A stretch of DNA of 64,000 nucleotides from the NCBI GenBank assembly GCA_029252625.1, contig JAQXBA010000173.1:1-64000 (forward strand), written 5' to 3'. The translations under genes were made by a program, and so were the position numbers. Below are positions 41,266 through 50,694 of the stretch, piece after piece. Positions within the stretch are counted from its first letter, which is position 1. Every line of letters starts with the position of its first letter. The notes under the pieces were generated by a model. It was not told the origin of the DNA, did no database searches, and worked only from the letters and a program-made list of their open reading frames with translations. Source of the DNA: Opitutia bacterium (lineage in GTDB: Bacteria; Verrucomicrobiota; Verrucomicrobiia; Opitutales; Coraliomargaritaceae).

Positions 41266-41931
41266 CTAGCTGCTGCGCACCAACACTTTAGCCGCAGCGC
41301 CCAAGCCCAAGGTTAGGCTCTCACTCGCTGGCCCGACTTCGAGACGCACAGATTCGGAGCTCAAGTTGCACTCTACCACGCGCAAGGACACACCGAGATT
41401 GAGCCCGGCACTGGCAATGTATTGCAAAAAGTCAGGGTCTTGGTCGGTAATACGCGCAACCAACAGCGGCGTATTTAAGCAGCACGCCACCAAGCTCTCT
41501 GAATTGCCGTGCAATAACTCACCGGCTGCTGAGGGGATCGGGTCTCCATGTGGGTCCTCCGTAGGATGCCCTAGATATTGATCGATCCGCTCCAGTAATA
41601 AATCCGAAACCACATGCTCCAAGCACTCGGCCTCTGCATGTACCTCGGACCAATCAAAGCCAAGCACCTCGACTAGAAATTGCTCAATCAAACGATGCCG
41701 CCGCAACACATGCAGCGCCAGTTTGCGGCCATGCTCCGTCAAATGGACCCCGACCCGCGGCGCATAATCGACTAAACCGGCATCGGCCAATGCCTTGACC
41801 ATAGTGGTCGCAGTGCCTGCAACGACTCCCAAGGCTTCAGCAACACTGCCCATTGAGACCTGATCCTTGCCCATTTTTTCAGCAACAAGGTAAATGTGTT
41901 TAATGTAATCTTCGACGGTAGAACTGGCCAT
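41266..41931 (-). CDS. DtxR/MntR-family metal-dependent regulator
   Basis: The 221-residue protein has a winged helix-turn-helix (about 10-60, VEDYIKHIYLVAEK start), the metal-binding dimerisation domain (about 65-135) and a C-terminal FeoA-like SH3 domain (about 150-218). In the metal region (RHRLIEQFLVEVLGF, then EVHAEAECLEHVVSD) the place of DtxR Cys102 is Glu, as in MntR. The metal sensed is therefore more likely Mn2+ than Fe2+. The ATG at 41931 is preferred over an upstream one at 41985 as it starts at the family's usual N-terminus. It is convergent with sodN and divergent from the metal permease gene. Confidence 0.9.
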   Translation of the reverse strand: MASSTVEDYIKHIYLVAEKMGKDQVSMGSVAEALGVVAGTATTMVKALADAGLVDYAPRVGVHLTEHGRKLALHVLRRHRLIEQFLVEVLGFDWSEVHAEAECLEHVVSDLLLERIDQYLGHPTEDPHGDPIPSAAGELLHGNSESLVACCLNTPLLVARITDQDPDFLQYIASAGLNLGVSLRVVECNLSSESVRLEVGPASESLTLGLGAAAKVLVRSS

Positions 41932-42146
41932 GTGTCGCACACGATCACTTCTAGAGCCTAAAACGCCAAGATCATTTTTAAACACTCTTGATTGTTTATG
42001 CTGGCTACAGCGCCTTGCCGATTATCCGCGGCAGCTCCCTCACGTAAACAGCAGACGCATGACTATCTCCGCACTAGGTATTAATTCTCCATATCAGGCT
42101 GGCGAAACGACTATTTGGCGACTAAGCTTTGCTATTTTTGTTAAGC

Positions 42147-43370
42147 ATGATCGCATTCCTTAAAGCATTCGCCCTCAACACTTGGCACATGGTAGCCGAG
42201 ATGGCACCTTACCTAATCTTCGGATTCGTGATCGCAGGTCTGCTGCATAGTTTAATCCGCAAGGAGCAAGTGCAACGCCTACTGGGCAAGCCTGGTCTAG
42301 GCGCAGTGTTCAAAGCCTGCTTAATCGGCGTTCCTATGCCACTCTGCTCTTGCTCAGTGATACCAGTCGCCGCCTCTCTTCACAAGAGCGGTGCGAGCCG
42401 CGGAGCCACCGCCGCATTTCTTAGCTCCACCCCACAAACTGGGGTCGATAGCATCCTAGCGACCCATTCCCTCATGGGCGGCCTCTTCGCCACGGTGCGC
42501 GTCGCAGTCGCGTTTGTCTCAGGCGTCGTCACTGGATTACTGATCGAGCTCTTTTGCCACGGCAAGGCGACCGACACCGCTTCATCCTGCGCCAAGACTG
42601 CTGCGAACATGCCGTCGTTGGCAACAGAACCCAAACTCACACCACCCGCATCTCCGTCCTCAAGTCTCTCCCCTCAAGTCTCAAGCCTCAGTCCGCAGCC
42701 CTCAACGCTCAACGTTCAACATTCAACGCTCAACTCTCAACGTTCAACTCTCTCCCCGCTTAAGTCTCAAGTCTCACCCCTCAAGTCTCAAGTCTCTCAA
42801 AAGCCCTCAAGTCTCTTAACCGCTCTCCGCTACGGCTTCATCAACCTGCCTGCCGACCTCGCCGTCGCTCTACTGGTCGGCCTAGCACTTGCGGGGCTCA
42901 TCACCACACTGCTTCCGCCCGACCTGATCAGTGGCCACTTCAGCACCGGTCCACTCGCATTCTTGCTTGCGACAGTCATCAGCCTGCCGCTCTACATTTG
43001 CGCGACTGCATCCATACCGATGGCGTATGCACTGATGGCCGCTGGACTCTCGCCGGGCGCCGCCCTTATTTTTCTAATCACCGGACCAGCCACCAATACC
43101 GCAACCGTCATCACTCTCTGGAAAATGCTCGGTCACCAGGCCACCTTAATTTACCTCGGCAGTCTCATCGTCATCGCATGGATCGCCGCTTGGCTGCTCA
43201 ACAGCACACTCGGCGCACAAACCATCCAGCATAGCGGGCATCAGCACACAGCCATGCAACCAGAATGGTGGCAACACCTCAGCGGCATCGCCTTGATTCT
43301 CATTTTGTTAATTTCCCTCCGTCTCAGTCGACCGCCGAAAATAGCAGCGAAATCCTGTTGCTACGAATAA
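42147..43370 (+). CDS. Metal efflux permease, SO_0444-like (DUF318 family)
   Basis: The inner-membrane permease has two four-helix halves. The first half (about 1-150) carries the family motif PMPLCSCSVIPVAASL with two cysteines in the membrane and SSTPQTGVDSI. The second half (about 215-400) contains ICATASIPMAYALM and ITGPATNTATV. Family members are predicted Cu/Zn efflux transporters. The C-terminal end has a CC pair. Start: ATG at 42147 rather than a TTG 18 bases upstream. The cytoplasmic linker (about 172-216) is encoded by a degenerate heptamer repeat array, so its sequence (STLNVQH, STLNSQR, STLSPLK) reflects repeat expansion rather than conserved function. It is divergent from the MntR-like gene. 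Confidence 0.87.
   Translation: MIAFLKAFALNTWHMVAEMAPYLIFGFVIAGLLHSLIRKEQVQRLLGKPGLGAVFKACLIGVPMPLCSCSVIPVAASLHKSGASRGATAAFLSSTPQTGVDSILATHSLMGGLFATVRVAVAFVSGVVTGLLIELFCHGKATDTASSCAKTAANMPSLATEPKLTPPASPSSSLSPQVSSLSPQPSTLNVQHSTLNSQRSTLSPLKSQVSPLKSQVSQKPSSLLTALRYGFINLPADLAVALLVGLALAGLITTLLPPDLISGHFSTGPLAFLLATVISLPLYICATASIPMAYALMAAGLSPGAALIFLITGPATNTATVITLWKMLGHQATLIYLGSLIVIAWIAAWLLNSTLGAQTIQHSGHQHTAMQPEWWQHLSGIALILILLISLRLSRPPKIAAKSCCYE
42659..42793 (+). repeat. Degenerate heptamer array inside the permease gene
   Basis: About 18-19 heptamers of the CTCAAGT/CTCAACG/TTCAACG kind. They run in one register from 42659 to 42749 and again in 42759-42793, with one short break at 42750-42758. Because 7 bases times 3 equals 21, the frame repeats every seven codons and gives heptapeptide repeats (SxxNxQx, SQVSPLK). 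The array lies in the loop between the two permease halves. The same period-7 pattern is seen before fucU and ubiE. Confidence 0.9.
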
Positions 43371-43463
43371 TTCTGAAAAATATCTGTCTTTGGTAGATCA
43401 CCGGCTCAGCTTAAGAGGTGGCACTCAATAAGTGGACCAATGCAGATATAGACATCAAACTCT

Positions 43464-44447
43464 TCAAGGTTCTTTACGTATCAATGGCTCTGCTGTTCCA
43501 CCAATCAATCGGTCGCCCTCGGCCAGCGAGTAGCCACACAGAAAATCCGCAACAGCTAGCATCCGCGCACCTGGCCGCTGCAGTTCATGACAGCAAAGCA
43601 CACCCGCACCTGTGGCCACACGCACAGCAGGGCTAGTACTCAATACCGTGCCTGGCTCGGCAGCTGCAGATCCATCGATTTCGACACTAGTTCGACCAAT
43701 CTTAATCCGCACTTCGCCATGATCAAAATACCCGCCTGGCCAAGGCGTAAACGCTCGCAAGCGATTATTGATCGCAAGCGCTGGCAAGCTGAAGTCGACA
43801 GCCCCGTCTTCCTTGCGCATCTTTCGACAATACGTAACCAGATTTATATCCTGCGGTTTAAACTTTAGCTCGCCCGCCAGCATCGCCGCCAAGTTCCGGC
43901 GCAACAGCGGTACCACGGCCTCGCCCACTTTGACGCGCAACTCAGGCCCTGTATCCTGCTCGCCAATACCAACGACTTCAAAGTCAGCCACACCGCCCGC
44001 ATCCATTTCTTTTACGACCTGCATGAGGCCCACACCCGTCTCGGTATCACCAGAGGCCAGCGCGGTCTCTACTGGCGAAGCGCCACGATACTGCGGTAGC
44101 CGTGAGCCGTGAAAATTCAACATTCCATGCTGTGCCGCTTCGCGCAGCGACTTCTGCAAGAAGTGCCCATAGGCCATGACCAGCGCCACCGCGATCTCCT
44201 CTACCATCATCCAGTCGGCCAATTCAAGCGTCGGTTGCTCGGGCTGCAACAACTCGACGCCATTCTCCAAGGCCCAGGCTGCAACGGGATTGGACTGCAA
44301 CTGCTTACCACGCCCCTGCCGCCGGTCCGGCTGGGAGACCACCGCACGCAGCACGCATTCGCCCGCAGCTTCATGCTTTAAGTAATTCAATACAGGCAGG
44401 CAGATCGCATCCGATCCAAAAAAAACAATACTGGGCAGTTGACTCAT
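43464..44447 (-). CDS. fmt: Methionyl-tRNA formyltransferase
   Basis: Formylates initiator Met-tRNA with 10-formyl-tetrahydrofolate. The 327-residue protein has the catalytic NFHGSRLPQYRGASP (Asn-x-His) and the conserved Asp in GVGLMQVVKEMDAGGV. A C-terminal tRNA-binding domain (about 210-310) includes INNRLRAFTPWPGG. Length and order are typical. It is followed by the linked exonuclease gene upstream on the same strand (six bases between). No deformylase gene is adjacent. Confidence 0.95.
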   Translation of the reverse strand: MSQLPSIVFFGSDAICLPVLNYLKHEAAGECVLRAVVSQPDRRQGRGKQLQSNPVAAWALENGVELLQPEQPTLELADWMMVEEIAVALVMAYGHFLQKSLREAAQHGMLNFHGSRLPQYRGASPVETALASGDTETGVGLMQVVKEMDAGGVADFEVVGIGEQDTGPELRVKVGEAVVPLLRRNLAAMLAGELKFKPQDINLVTYCRKMRKEDGAVDFSLPALAINNRLRAFTPWPGGYFDHGEVRIKIGRTSVEIDGSAAAEPGTVLSTSPAVRVATGAGVLCCHELQRPGARMLAVADFLCGYSLAEGDRLIGGTAEPLIRKEP

Positions 44448-44453
44448 TCGATT

Positions 44454-45113
44454 CTAAAAAAGGTCTTGTTGGCCGATCGCATCGCGACCCGCGTCGGTCG
44501 AAGAACTGTGTAAAAACAACCAGTGCAGGCTCAATGAATGAAGATCTGGCTCTTGATAGAGACGACGCAGCAGTAAAGCAGAAGCGAGCGTGTCGTACAG
44601 AGCGCAATGATAATGGCGACGATTTCCAGGACAATACAGCGCGGCCTGTTCATCCAACGCCGCCTGCAAATCAAACAGTACGATCAGATCGCCGAGCTTA
44701 TGACTGCCAAGTTGCGGGTAAATACGACGATACAGATACAGGGTGTCTAACCATGGCCCCCAGCTAGCGACCGATCGATCCACTGCCGAAAAATCGAGCG
44801 AGCTGCGCGGATACGGCCAAACGCTGCGCAACAAGCCATCTTCGACCGCCGCATTATGCGCACAGAGCGGCCCCGTCGCGCGCAGTTGCGCAAAAAAATC
44901 CCACTCGGTATCAAAGCGCGCCTGCTCTGCGGCAGCCTGTTCCGAAATCCCGTGCTGCTGTCGATCCCGATCACTGATCGTACCAATTGCAGCGCACAGC
45001 CGTGTGTAGGTCGCCACGATCTCGGTGCCAGCCAAGGTAACCACGCCATACTCGACAATACCACTCTGACGGCTGCCTTCAAAATCAATCACATGTATGG
45101 GCGTATCAATCAC
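44454..45113 (-). CDS. DnaQ-like 3'-5' exonuclease (DEDDh)
   Basis: The 219-residue protein has Exo I IHVIDFEGS (Asp, Glu), Exo II in LCAHNAAVEDGLL, and Exo III HCALYDTLAS, where His five before Asp marks the DEDDh type. It lacks other domains and may be a stand-alone DNA or RNA proofreading-like exonuclease of the DNA polymerase III epsilon/RNase T branch. I chose the GTG at 45113, which places the fold near the N-terminus. The longest frame uses a TTG at 45161 and adds 16 residues. It is cotranscribed with fmt (six-base gap). Confidence 0.85.
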   Translation of the reverse strand: MIDTPIHVIDFEGSRQSGIVEYGVVTLAGTEIVATYTRLCAAIGTISDRDRQQHGISEQAAAEQARFDTEWDFFAQLRATGPLCAHNAAVEDGLLRSVWPYPRSSLDFSAVDRSVASWGPWLDTLYLYRRIYPQLGSHKLGDLIVLFDLQAALDEQAALYCPGNRRHYHCALYDTLASALLLRRLYQEPDLHSLSLHWLFLHSSSTDAGRDAIGQQDLF

Positions 45114-45341
45114 GCCGTGAACGTTGCTCCGACAGTGCCAGCATACAAGACCGGATTTCAAAAAGTGAAAGATCAGGCCAAATTAAACACCGCACCACGA
45201 ACAACGAATCCGCAGCAATGGTGATTTAGTGCAGCCAGCAGACCAATACCAATTGCAAATGAAATTCCCCTGACTCTACGGTTGCCAGAGTATGCATCGA
45301 ACTCCACATTGCTCGATTTTCAACCCGTACTACCAGTCGAC

Positions 45342-46130
45342 ATGTCACAACTCACACGCGCCCAAAAAGACGAATTTATTGAATTTATAGCCTACCTTTG
45401 CGAAGAGGCATCCAAAGAGATCCTGCCACACTACGGGCCAGATGTCGAAATCGAGCGTAAGTCCGACAAGACACCCGTTACACTGGCCGACCAAAATGCC
45501 GAGAAGCGCATTCGCGAAATCCTCGCCAAGCGCTATCCAGAGCACGGTATCATTGGCGAAGAATACGGCAGCGAGCGCGACGATGCGGATTTCGTGTGGG
45601 TCCTCGACCCAGTTGACGGCACCAAGTCTTTCATTTCCGGCGTGCCGCTGTTTGCCACCTTGATCGCCCTACTTTACAAAGGGCGCCCCGTGATCGGTGC
45701 CATCAATCAGCCAGTGCTCAAGCAACTGGTGATCGGCGACTGTGAAACCACCACGCTCAACGGCAAGCCTGTCTCAGGCCGTGATGCATGCCCACTTGCC
45801 GAAGCCACCCTGTGCACTACCGATCCCATTCGTACCACGCTTTGGCAGAACAATGCCGACTGGACCGCGCTGCCTCCGAAGACCGCACTCTACCGCTCTT
45901 GGGGCGATGCAGGTGGCTACATCTTACTCTGCTCTGGCTTCACCGACATCATGTGTGATCCAATGATGGAAATTTGGGACTGTGCAGCAATCATCCCTTG
46001 CCTCCAAGGTGCGGGTTTCACCGTAACTGGCTGGAAGGGTGGCGATGCGTTCGACGAACGCTGCATCATCGCAGCCAAAGCACCGCTGCACGCTGAAGTA
46101 ATGGCGACGCTTTACTCGAACGGACAGTAA
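45342..46130 (+). CDS. Inositol monophosphatase-family phosphatase, HisN-like
   Basis: The 262-residue cytoplasmic protein is a Mg-dependent phosphatase of the IMPase fold. Motifs are KSDKTPVTLADQNAE (metal 1 side), GIIGEEYG, the signature WVLDPVDGTKSF and the C-terminal EIWDCAAIIP. The block YRSWGDAGGY is typical of HisN-type histidinol-phosphatases, so histidinol phosphate is a good candidate substrate. Other IMPase-like activities cannot be excluded. Start: ATG 45342; an upstream TTG at 45282 would add 20 residues. It is 51 bases ahead of the SulP gene in the same direction. Confidence 0.88.
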   Translation: MSQLTRAQKDEFIEFIAYLCEEASKEILPHYGPDVEIERKSDKTPVTLADQNAEKRIREILAKRYPEHGIIGEEYGSERDDADFVWVLDPVDGTKSFISGVPLFATLIALLYKGRPVIGAINQPVLKQLVIGDCETTTLNGKPVSGRDACPLAEATLCTTDPIRTTLWQNNADWTALPPKTALYRSWGDAGGYILLCSGFTDIMCDPMMEIWDCAAIIPCLQGAGFTVTGWKGGDAFDERCIIAAKAPLHAEVMATLYSNGQ

Positions 46131-46181
46131 GATTGCATTTAGCAAAAATCACGCACACAATTATTCAGAACCGAATCTGCA

Positions 46182-48002
46182 GTGTCCTCGATTTTTCAAT
46201 ATGTAAAACAAGCCGCAATCGCGGCAAAGGAGTATAACGGCCTCGACTTTTTTCCGCTCCGAGAGTCACTCTCTGGCTACCAAAAGGACTTTAAGGGGCA
46301 TCTCGTCAGTGATACGCGTGCGGGGTTTAATGTCGCTCTGTTGGCATTTCCACAAGGAATGGCTTATGCGTTGATTGCGGGGCTACCGATTCAATACGGA
46401 ATCTACGGTTCGGCCATCGCGACGATGGTCGCGCCGATTTTTGCCAAGAGCCACTACATCACCCTGGGGCCGACCAATGCGACTTCGGTGATGCTGCTAA
46501 GTGCCTTTGCCAGTCTCGGCATCGCAGGCACACAGATGCTCAGTCTTGTGCCGCTGTTGATTCTGATGGTCGGTCTATTCGTGGTGGTGGGCGCCTATTT
46601 CAAGGTCGCCAATTTCGTGCAATACATTTCACGGTCGGTAATTACCGGCTATATCACGGCTGCGGCATTGCTCATTATTGCCAATCAAATCCCCAAAGCA
46701 CTCGGCTTAAGCTTACCGCGCAAAGGGGCGACCTTTTACGACTCGATCACATTGATCGCCTCCGCGATTGAGACCGTTCACTGGATAACAGTCGGCATCA
46801 GCCTCGTCACGGTGGTGCTGTATGTCTGGCTCGACCGTTTCTTTAAAGCGCTGCCTAACGTCGCGATTTGTTTGATCACGCTGTCATTGCTTGCAGCACT
46901 GACAGTTGGCCACGATACAGGCGTCGCCTTCCTCTCTGGCATCAACGCCGCAGACTGGTCAGTTCAAGCACCCTCACTGTCGCTGACAAATATTCAGCTA
47001 CTCGCCAGCCCGGCATTGGCCATCGCTCTACTCTGTATCTTAGAAGGTATTTCGATCGGCAAATCCCTTGCCGCAAAGACCGGTGCGCGACTAGATGCCA
47101 ACCAAGCGATGTTCTCTATCGGCATGGCCAATATTAGTTGCGCCTTCTTTTCCGGCATGCCTGCCTCTGGCTCGCTGACGCGCTCTTCGCTAAATGTGAC
47201 CAGCGGAGGCCGCAGCGTGCTAGCCAGCTATATCAGTGGTGTCATTGTTTTTATCGGAGCCTTCGTGCTCGGCCCCTATACTCGCTTTATTCCGCAAAGC
47301 ACATTGGCGGTGCTCGTCATCGCAATCGGTATTTCACTGCTGAATAAACATGCAATACGCATCGTTACTCGGTCCACTAAATCCGATGCCATTGTTTTTG
47401 GCGCGACCTTTATCAGTGGCCTGCTGATGCCACTCGATATGGCTATCTATATCGGTGTCGGCATCTCGATCATTCTGTTTCTGAAGAAAGTCGCCCGACC
47501 TGAGATGGTTGAATATGCATTTAATAAAGAAGGCCACCTTGCTGAAGTAGAAACCCCCGAGCAACGCAGCACGCCGGAAGTATCGATTGTGCACGTCGAG
47601 GGAGAACTCTTTTTTGGAGCCGCCGATCTGTTTCGTGATCAGATGCGTCGCATTTGCGAAGATCCAAATTTAAAAATTGTCGTCTTAAAAATGCGTAATG
47701 CGCACAATATGGATGCCACTGCGGTGATGGCGCTTGAAGAGCTACTACTATACATGGCCGAGAAAAATCGCTACCTCATTCTTAGTGAAGTGAAGGCCGA
47801 TTTGATTCGTGTCCTCAAAAACTCTGGCCTCTACGATACGATTGAAGCGCGCAACATCTTTACCGATAAGGCTAGCAACCCGACACTTTCCACCGCGAAA
47901 GCACTGAAACGGGCTAAAGCACATCTCGGCAATACCGTCCCCAACGTCTCGATTTACATCGATCCAGTGCGCGACAAACAGAAAAAAGGCGAACGCGTCT
48001 AG
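46182..48002 (+). CDS. SulP-family anion transporter with STAS domain
   Basis: The 606-residue inner-membrane protein starts at a GTG and has the SulP pattern: AGFNVALLAFPQGMAYALIAGLPIQYGIYG (split) near residue 45-75, then TLGPTNATSVMLLS with the sulphate-transporter signature. About 11-14 helices extend to residue about 440. The cytoplasmic STAS domain follows (about 465-560, VSIVHVEGELFFGAADLF; MDATAVMALEELL). Substrate could be sulphate, bicarbonate or another anion. It precedes an alpha/beta hydrolase gene by nine bases and is probably cotranscribed with it. Confidence 0.93.
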   Translation: MSSIFQYVKQAAIAAKEYNGLDFFPLRESLSGYQKDFKGHLVSDTRAGFNVALLAFPQGMAYALIAGLPIQYGIYGSAIATMVAPIFAKSHYITLGPTNATSVMLLSAFASLGIAGTQMLSLVPLLILMVGLFVVVGAYFKVANFVQYISRSVITGYITAAALLIIANQIPKALGLSLPRKGATFYDSITLIASAIETVHWITVGISLVTVVLYVWLDRFFKALPNVAICLITLSLLAALTVGHDTGVAFLSGINAADWSVQAPSLSLTNIQLLASPALAIALLCILEGISIGKSLAAKTGARLDANQAMFSIGMANISCAFFSGMPASGSLTRSSLNVTSGGRSVLASYISGVIVFIGAFVLGPYTRFIPQSTLAVLVIAIGISLLNKHAIRIVTRSTKSDAIVFGATFISGLLMPLDMAIYIGVGISIILFLKKVARPEMVEYAFNKEGHLAEVETPEQRSTPEVSIVHVEGELFFGAADLFRDQMRRICEDPNLKIVVLKMRNAHNMDATAVMALEELLLYMAEKNRYLILSEVKADLIRVLKNSGLYDTIEARNIFTDKASNPTLSTAKALKRAKAHLGNTVPNVSIYIDPVRDKQKKGERV

Positions 48003-48011
48003 GCAACACTA

Positions 48012-48593
48012 ATGGAGATCATTATGGTCCATGGTATTTGGGATAAAGGCATCGTGTATCAGCGGATGGCTAAAGTCCTCACTGATCAAGGTCACAACTG
48101 CCACACTCCAGACCTAGAACCAGCCAACGGTGCGTACGGCCTAGCCGACCTCGCGGAGAAGCTGAAAGTCTACATCGATCAAACGATCGGCAGCGAAGCC
48201 CCCTTTGCATTAATCGGCTTTAGTATGGGCACCATCATTGCACGCTATTATCTGCAAATTCTCGGTGGAGCCTCGAGGGTGAGCCACTTCTTCAGCATCT
48301 CCGGACCGCTACACGGTACCTTGACCGCACATTTCTGGCCGGGTAAAGCAAGTCGCGATATGCGTTTTCGAAGCAAGCTTCTGCAGCAACTCAATGCAGA
48401 TACTTCAGCACTGGCACACACGGTGATCCACAGCTACCGCACACCGTTCGACTTGCTAATCATTCCAACACGAAGCTCATACTGGAAAATCGCAGTAGAC
48501 AACCACATCGTACCGGCGCTCTTTCATCATCGAATGCTAATTCACTGCAAGGTGTATCGACACATCGCAGAGACATTAAAAGCGTCGGACTAG
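48012..48593 (+). CDS. Alpha/beta-hydrolase, lipase-like
   Basis: The 193-residue cytoplasmic protein (no signal peptide) has an alpha/beta-hydrolase core. It opens MEIIMVHGIWDKG (HG oxyanion motif). The nucleophile elbow is LIGFSMGT (Ser71), and the catalytic His is probably in VDNHIVP near 178. It resembles small lipase class 2/GPI-deacylase-like esterases. It lies nine bases after the SulP gene, so the two are likely cotranscribed, but no link in function is evident. Confidence 0.85.
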   Translation: MEIIMVHGIWDKGIVYQRMAKVLTDQGHNCHTPDLEPANGAYGLADLAEKLKVYIDQTIGSEAPFALIGFSMGTIIARYYLQILGGASRVSHFFSISGPLHGTLTAHFWPGKASRDMRFRSKLLQQLNADTSALAHTVIHSYRTPFDLLIIPTRSSYWKIAVDNHIVPALFHHRMLIHCKVYRHIAETLKASD

Positions 48594-48595
48594 TA

Positions 48596-49930
48596 CTATC
48601 TGCGGAACCGAAAGCGATGCGATAAAAAGACACTCAATGATAACAGCAGAAAGAAGCCAGGGAACCACCCTAGCGACTCAACAAAGACCGCATCCTCTAT
48701 CCCGGCAGCACCGTCCTCGACCACCTGTAAATGATCGGCCCGAATCGAAACGATCAGCCCAGCATACAGCAGTGACACCGCAGCGTAGATCAAATTGGTC
48801 GATAGGCCACGAAAGCTCAATACTGTGGCACGCTGCTCAGAGGGGGCCGCTTCGTTTAGGTAGCGACTCACGAAATAACCCGTCATTTGGATGCCCGCAT
48901 ATAGCAGAATCGTTGGTAAAATCCCCCAGTATGGCAGCGCCATTGAAAGCCCGATTAGTCCGAGTAATACACCCAGACCGACAATCACAAAGTTCTGAGC
49001 TGGGGAATATGTATCCGCCAGTATCCGTGCGAACCTTGGCACGAACACACCCATTAACGCCATACCCGAACCAATTAAACCATAACTGGCGATCGGCAGC
49101 TCAATGACGCTCCAATATTCACTGGCCAATGTCAGGAACTGACGTACCACACTGTCCAGAACCATTGCCGCCAAGATCACTCCAAATGGGAAAGCAGTCA
49201 GCCAGATCCATTGGCTCGCTGCAACCGACTGCCGCCAAGAGCGCGCCAAGGTCGCTCGCACGCTCACATGCGCCTTAAGCGGTGCTTCCTGCATGCGTAG
49301 GGCCATCGCCAACACGACCAGCGACGACAGCAAGGTAAGAAAGATTGGCACCTTAATCAGCTGTTCAGAGGCCACGAGCTGCGCAGAACCGAAAAATCGC
49401 AGCACCGCATTGACCAACTCAGCATCATAGACCGCTGCCCCGACCATCATTGCCACGAAAAACGCCAACGACGTATCGCGCTGCACACGCTCAAGCACAT
49501 GCCCCCAGCGGTACTCCTGCCCTGCCGCTTTGAGCGAATCATACACCAATGCCTCATCTGCACCACTCGCCGCCGCCTCAGCCGCACCACTCAACACACG
49601 ATTTAGCACAAACAGACAAAACAACACCGCCCCGCCGTCAATTGGAGCCACCAGTAGAACCAACATTTCCAGCACCATGAAAATGCCAGTCGCGATCAGC
49701 AATTTGCGCCGCCCCAAGGTATCAGCTAATGCCCCCGACGGCACTTCAAGTAGCACAATTGTTACCGCCCAAATGCCGTTCAGGAGACCGAACTGCTCGA
49801 GCGTCAGACCATAATCCAAAAACAACAACGCATAGACTGGGTAGTAAAAGCGCGCCGAAAAAAACATCCGGAACAATGTAAAAGCGCGCACATTACGCTG
49901 CGCGATTTTGTCTAGATCAGAAGCCACCAT
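48596..49930 (-). CDS. Major facilitator superfamily transporter
   Basis: The 444-residue inner-membrane protein has about 12 helices with the MFS A-loop GALADTLGRRKLLIATG near residue 69 and a weaker matching loop in the second half. Small insertions are seen near 105-130 (Ala-rich, EAAASGADEALVYDSLKA), which suggests a drug- or sugar-efflux type of the DHA1 kind. The substrate is unknown. The gene start overlaps the rnhB stop by one base (TAATG), so it is translated from the oxyR-rnhB message. Confidence 0.88.
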   Translation of the reverse strand: MVASDLDKIAQRNVRAFTLFRMFFSARFYYPVYALLFLDYGLTLEQFGLLNGIWAVTIVLLEVPSGALADTLGRRKLLIATGIFMVLEMLVLLVAPIDGGAVLFCLFVLNRVLSGAAEAAASGADEALVYDSLKAAGQEYRWGHVLERVQRDTSLAFFVAMMVGAAVYDAELVNAVLRFFGSAQLVASEQLIKVPIFLTLLSSLVVLAMALRMQEAPLKAHVSVRATLARSWRQSVAASQWIWLTAFPFGVILAAMVLDSVVRQFLTLASEYWSVIELPIASYGLIGSGMALMGVFVPRFARILADTYSPAQNFVIVGLGVLLGLIGLSMALPYWGILPTILLYAGIQMTGYFVSRYLNEAAPSEQRATVLSFRGLSTNLIYAAVSLLYAGLIVSIRADHLQVVEDGAAGIEDAVFVESLGWFPGFFLLLSLSVFLSHRFRFRR

Positions 49931-50694
49931 TAAACCAACTCGATTTTATTCGTAGCATGTTCAGATTGCTGTAGATCCAACACTTTGCGTAAAAAAAGAG
50001 CTCGATGAATCGGCGTCGCTCCATGCTCAGACAAGGCAGCTCGATGCACCGCAGTGCCATAGCCTTTGTGCTGCTCAAAGCCATATTCCGGATACTGTTG
50101 AGCCAATTTAAGCAATGCGAGATCACGCGAAACTTTTGCAGCAATACTCGCTATCGCAATCGCCAGCGATTTACCATCGCCCTTAACAATGCCAGTATGC
50201 GTATAAGGGAATGGCTTGAGCGGCCGGCCATCGACAATGATTCGCACACTACCCTCAGACTCAAACAAAGGCCCATCCGCCGCCGCCAATGGCAATTCCC
50301 AGACCTCTGCGCGCGCCGCCAAGCCTTCGACTGCTCGGCGCATGGCCAAGCGCGTCGCACCGAGAATATTGAACTCCGCAATCTCTTGCACTGACCCCGA
50401 AGCGACTTCGAAGTCCAGTAAACCTTGATCGCGCAACTGTTCAATAATGGCTAATTGCGCCGCCCGTGCCTGTGCACTCAATTGTTTCGAATCATTAATC
50501 GCATTGCTGAGTGCAAGCGCCTGTTTCGATTCAAAAAATCCACGCGTCAGCACACATACGCCCGCGGTCACTGGCCCGGCTAGACAACCACGCCCCGCCT
50601 CATCGATTCCGATTAAGCGCTCGACGGACTGCAGTTGCGTGAAATCATGTTGCTGTAGTTTATTCATTCTCGCTTCATTCTGATCACTATTCAT
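49930..50694 (-). CDS. rnhB: Ribonuclease HII
   Basis: Removes RNA primers and single ribonucleotides from DNA. The 254-residue protein has the type 2 RNase H signature LIGIDEAGRGCLAGPVTAG (Asp and Glu metal ligands). Further acidic residues are in DSKQLSAQARAAQL and the C-terminal region KVSRDLALLKLAQQYPEYG. The start at 50694 overlaps the oxyR stop by eight bases. An ATG at 50667 is an alternative. A second type 2 enzyme, RNase HIII, is encoded 3.3 kb away. Confidence 0.95.
   Translation of the reverse strand: MNSDQNEARMNKLQQHDFTQLQSVERLIGIDEAGRGCLAGPVTAGVCVLTRGFFESKQALALSNAINDSKQLSAQARAAQLAIIEQLRDQGLLDFEVASGSVQEIAEFNILGATRLAMRRAVEGLAARAEVWELPLAAADGPLFESEGSVRIIVDGRPLKPFPYTHTGIVKGDGKSLAIAIASIAAKVSRDLALLKLAQQYPEYGFEQHKGYGTAVHRAALSEHGATPIHRALFLRKVLDLQQSEHATNKIELV

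Noticed and set aside
42659-42793. CRISPR array
   Set aside because: The units are only seven bases with no unique spacers. No cas gene is near.
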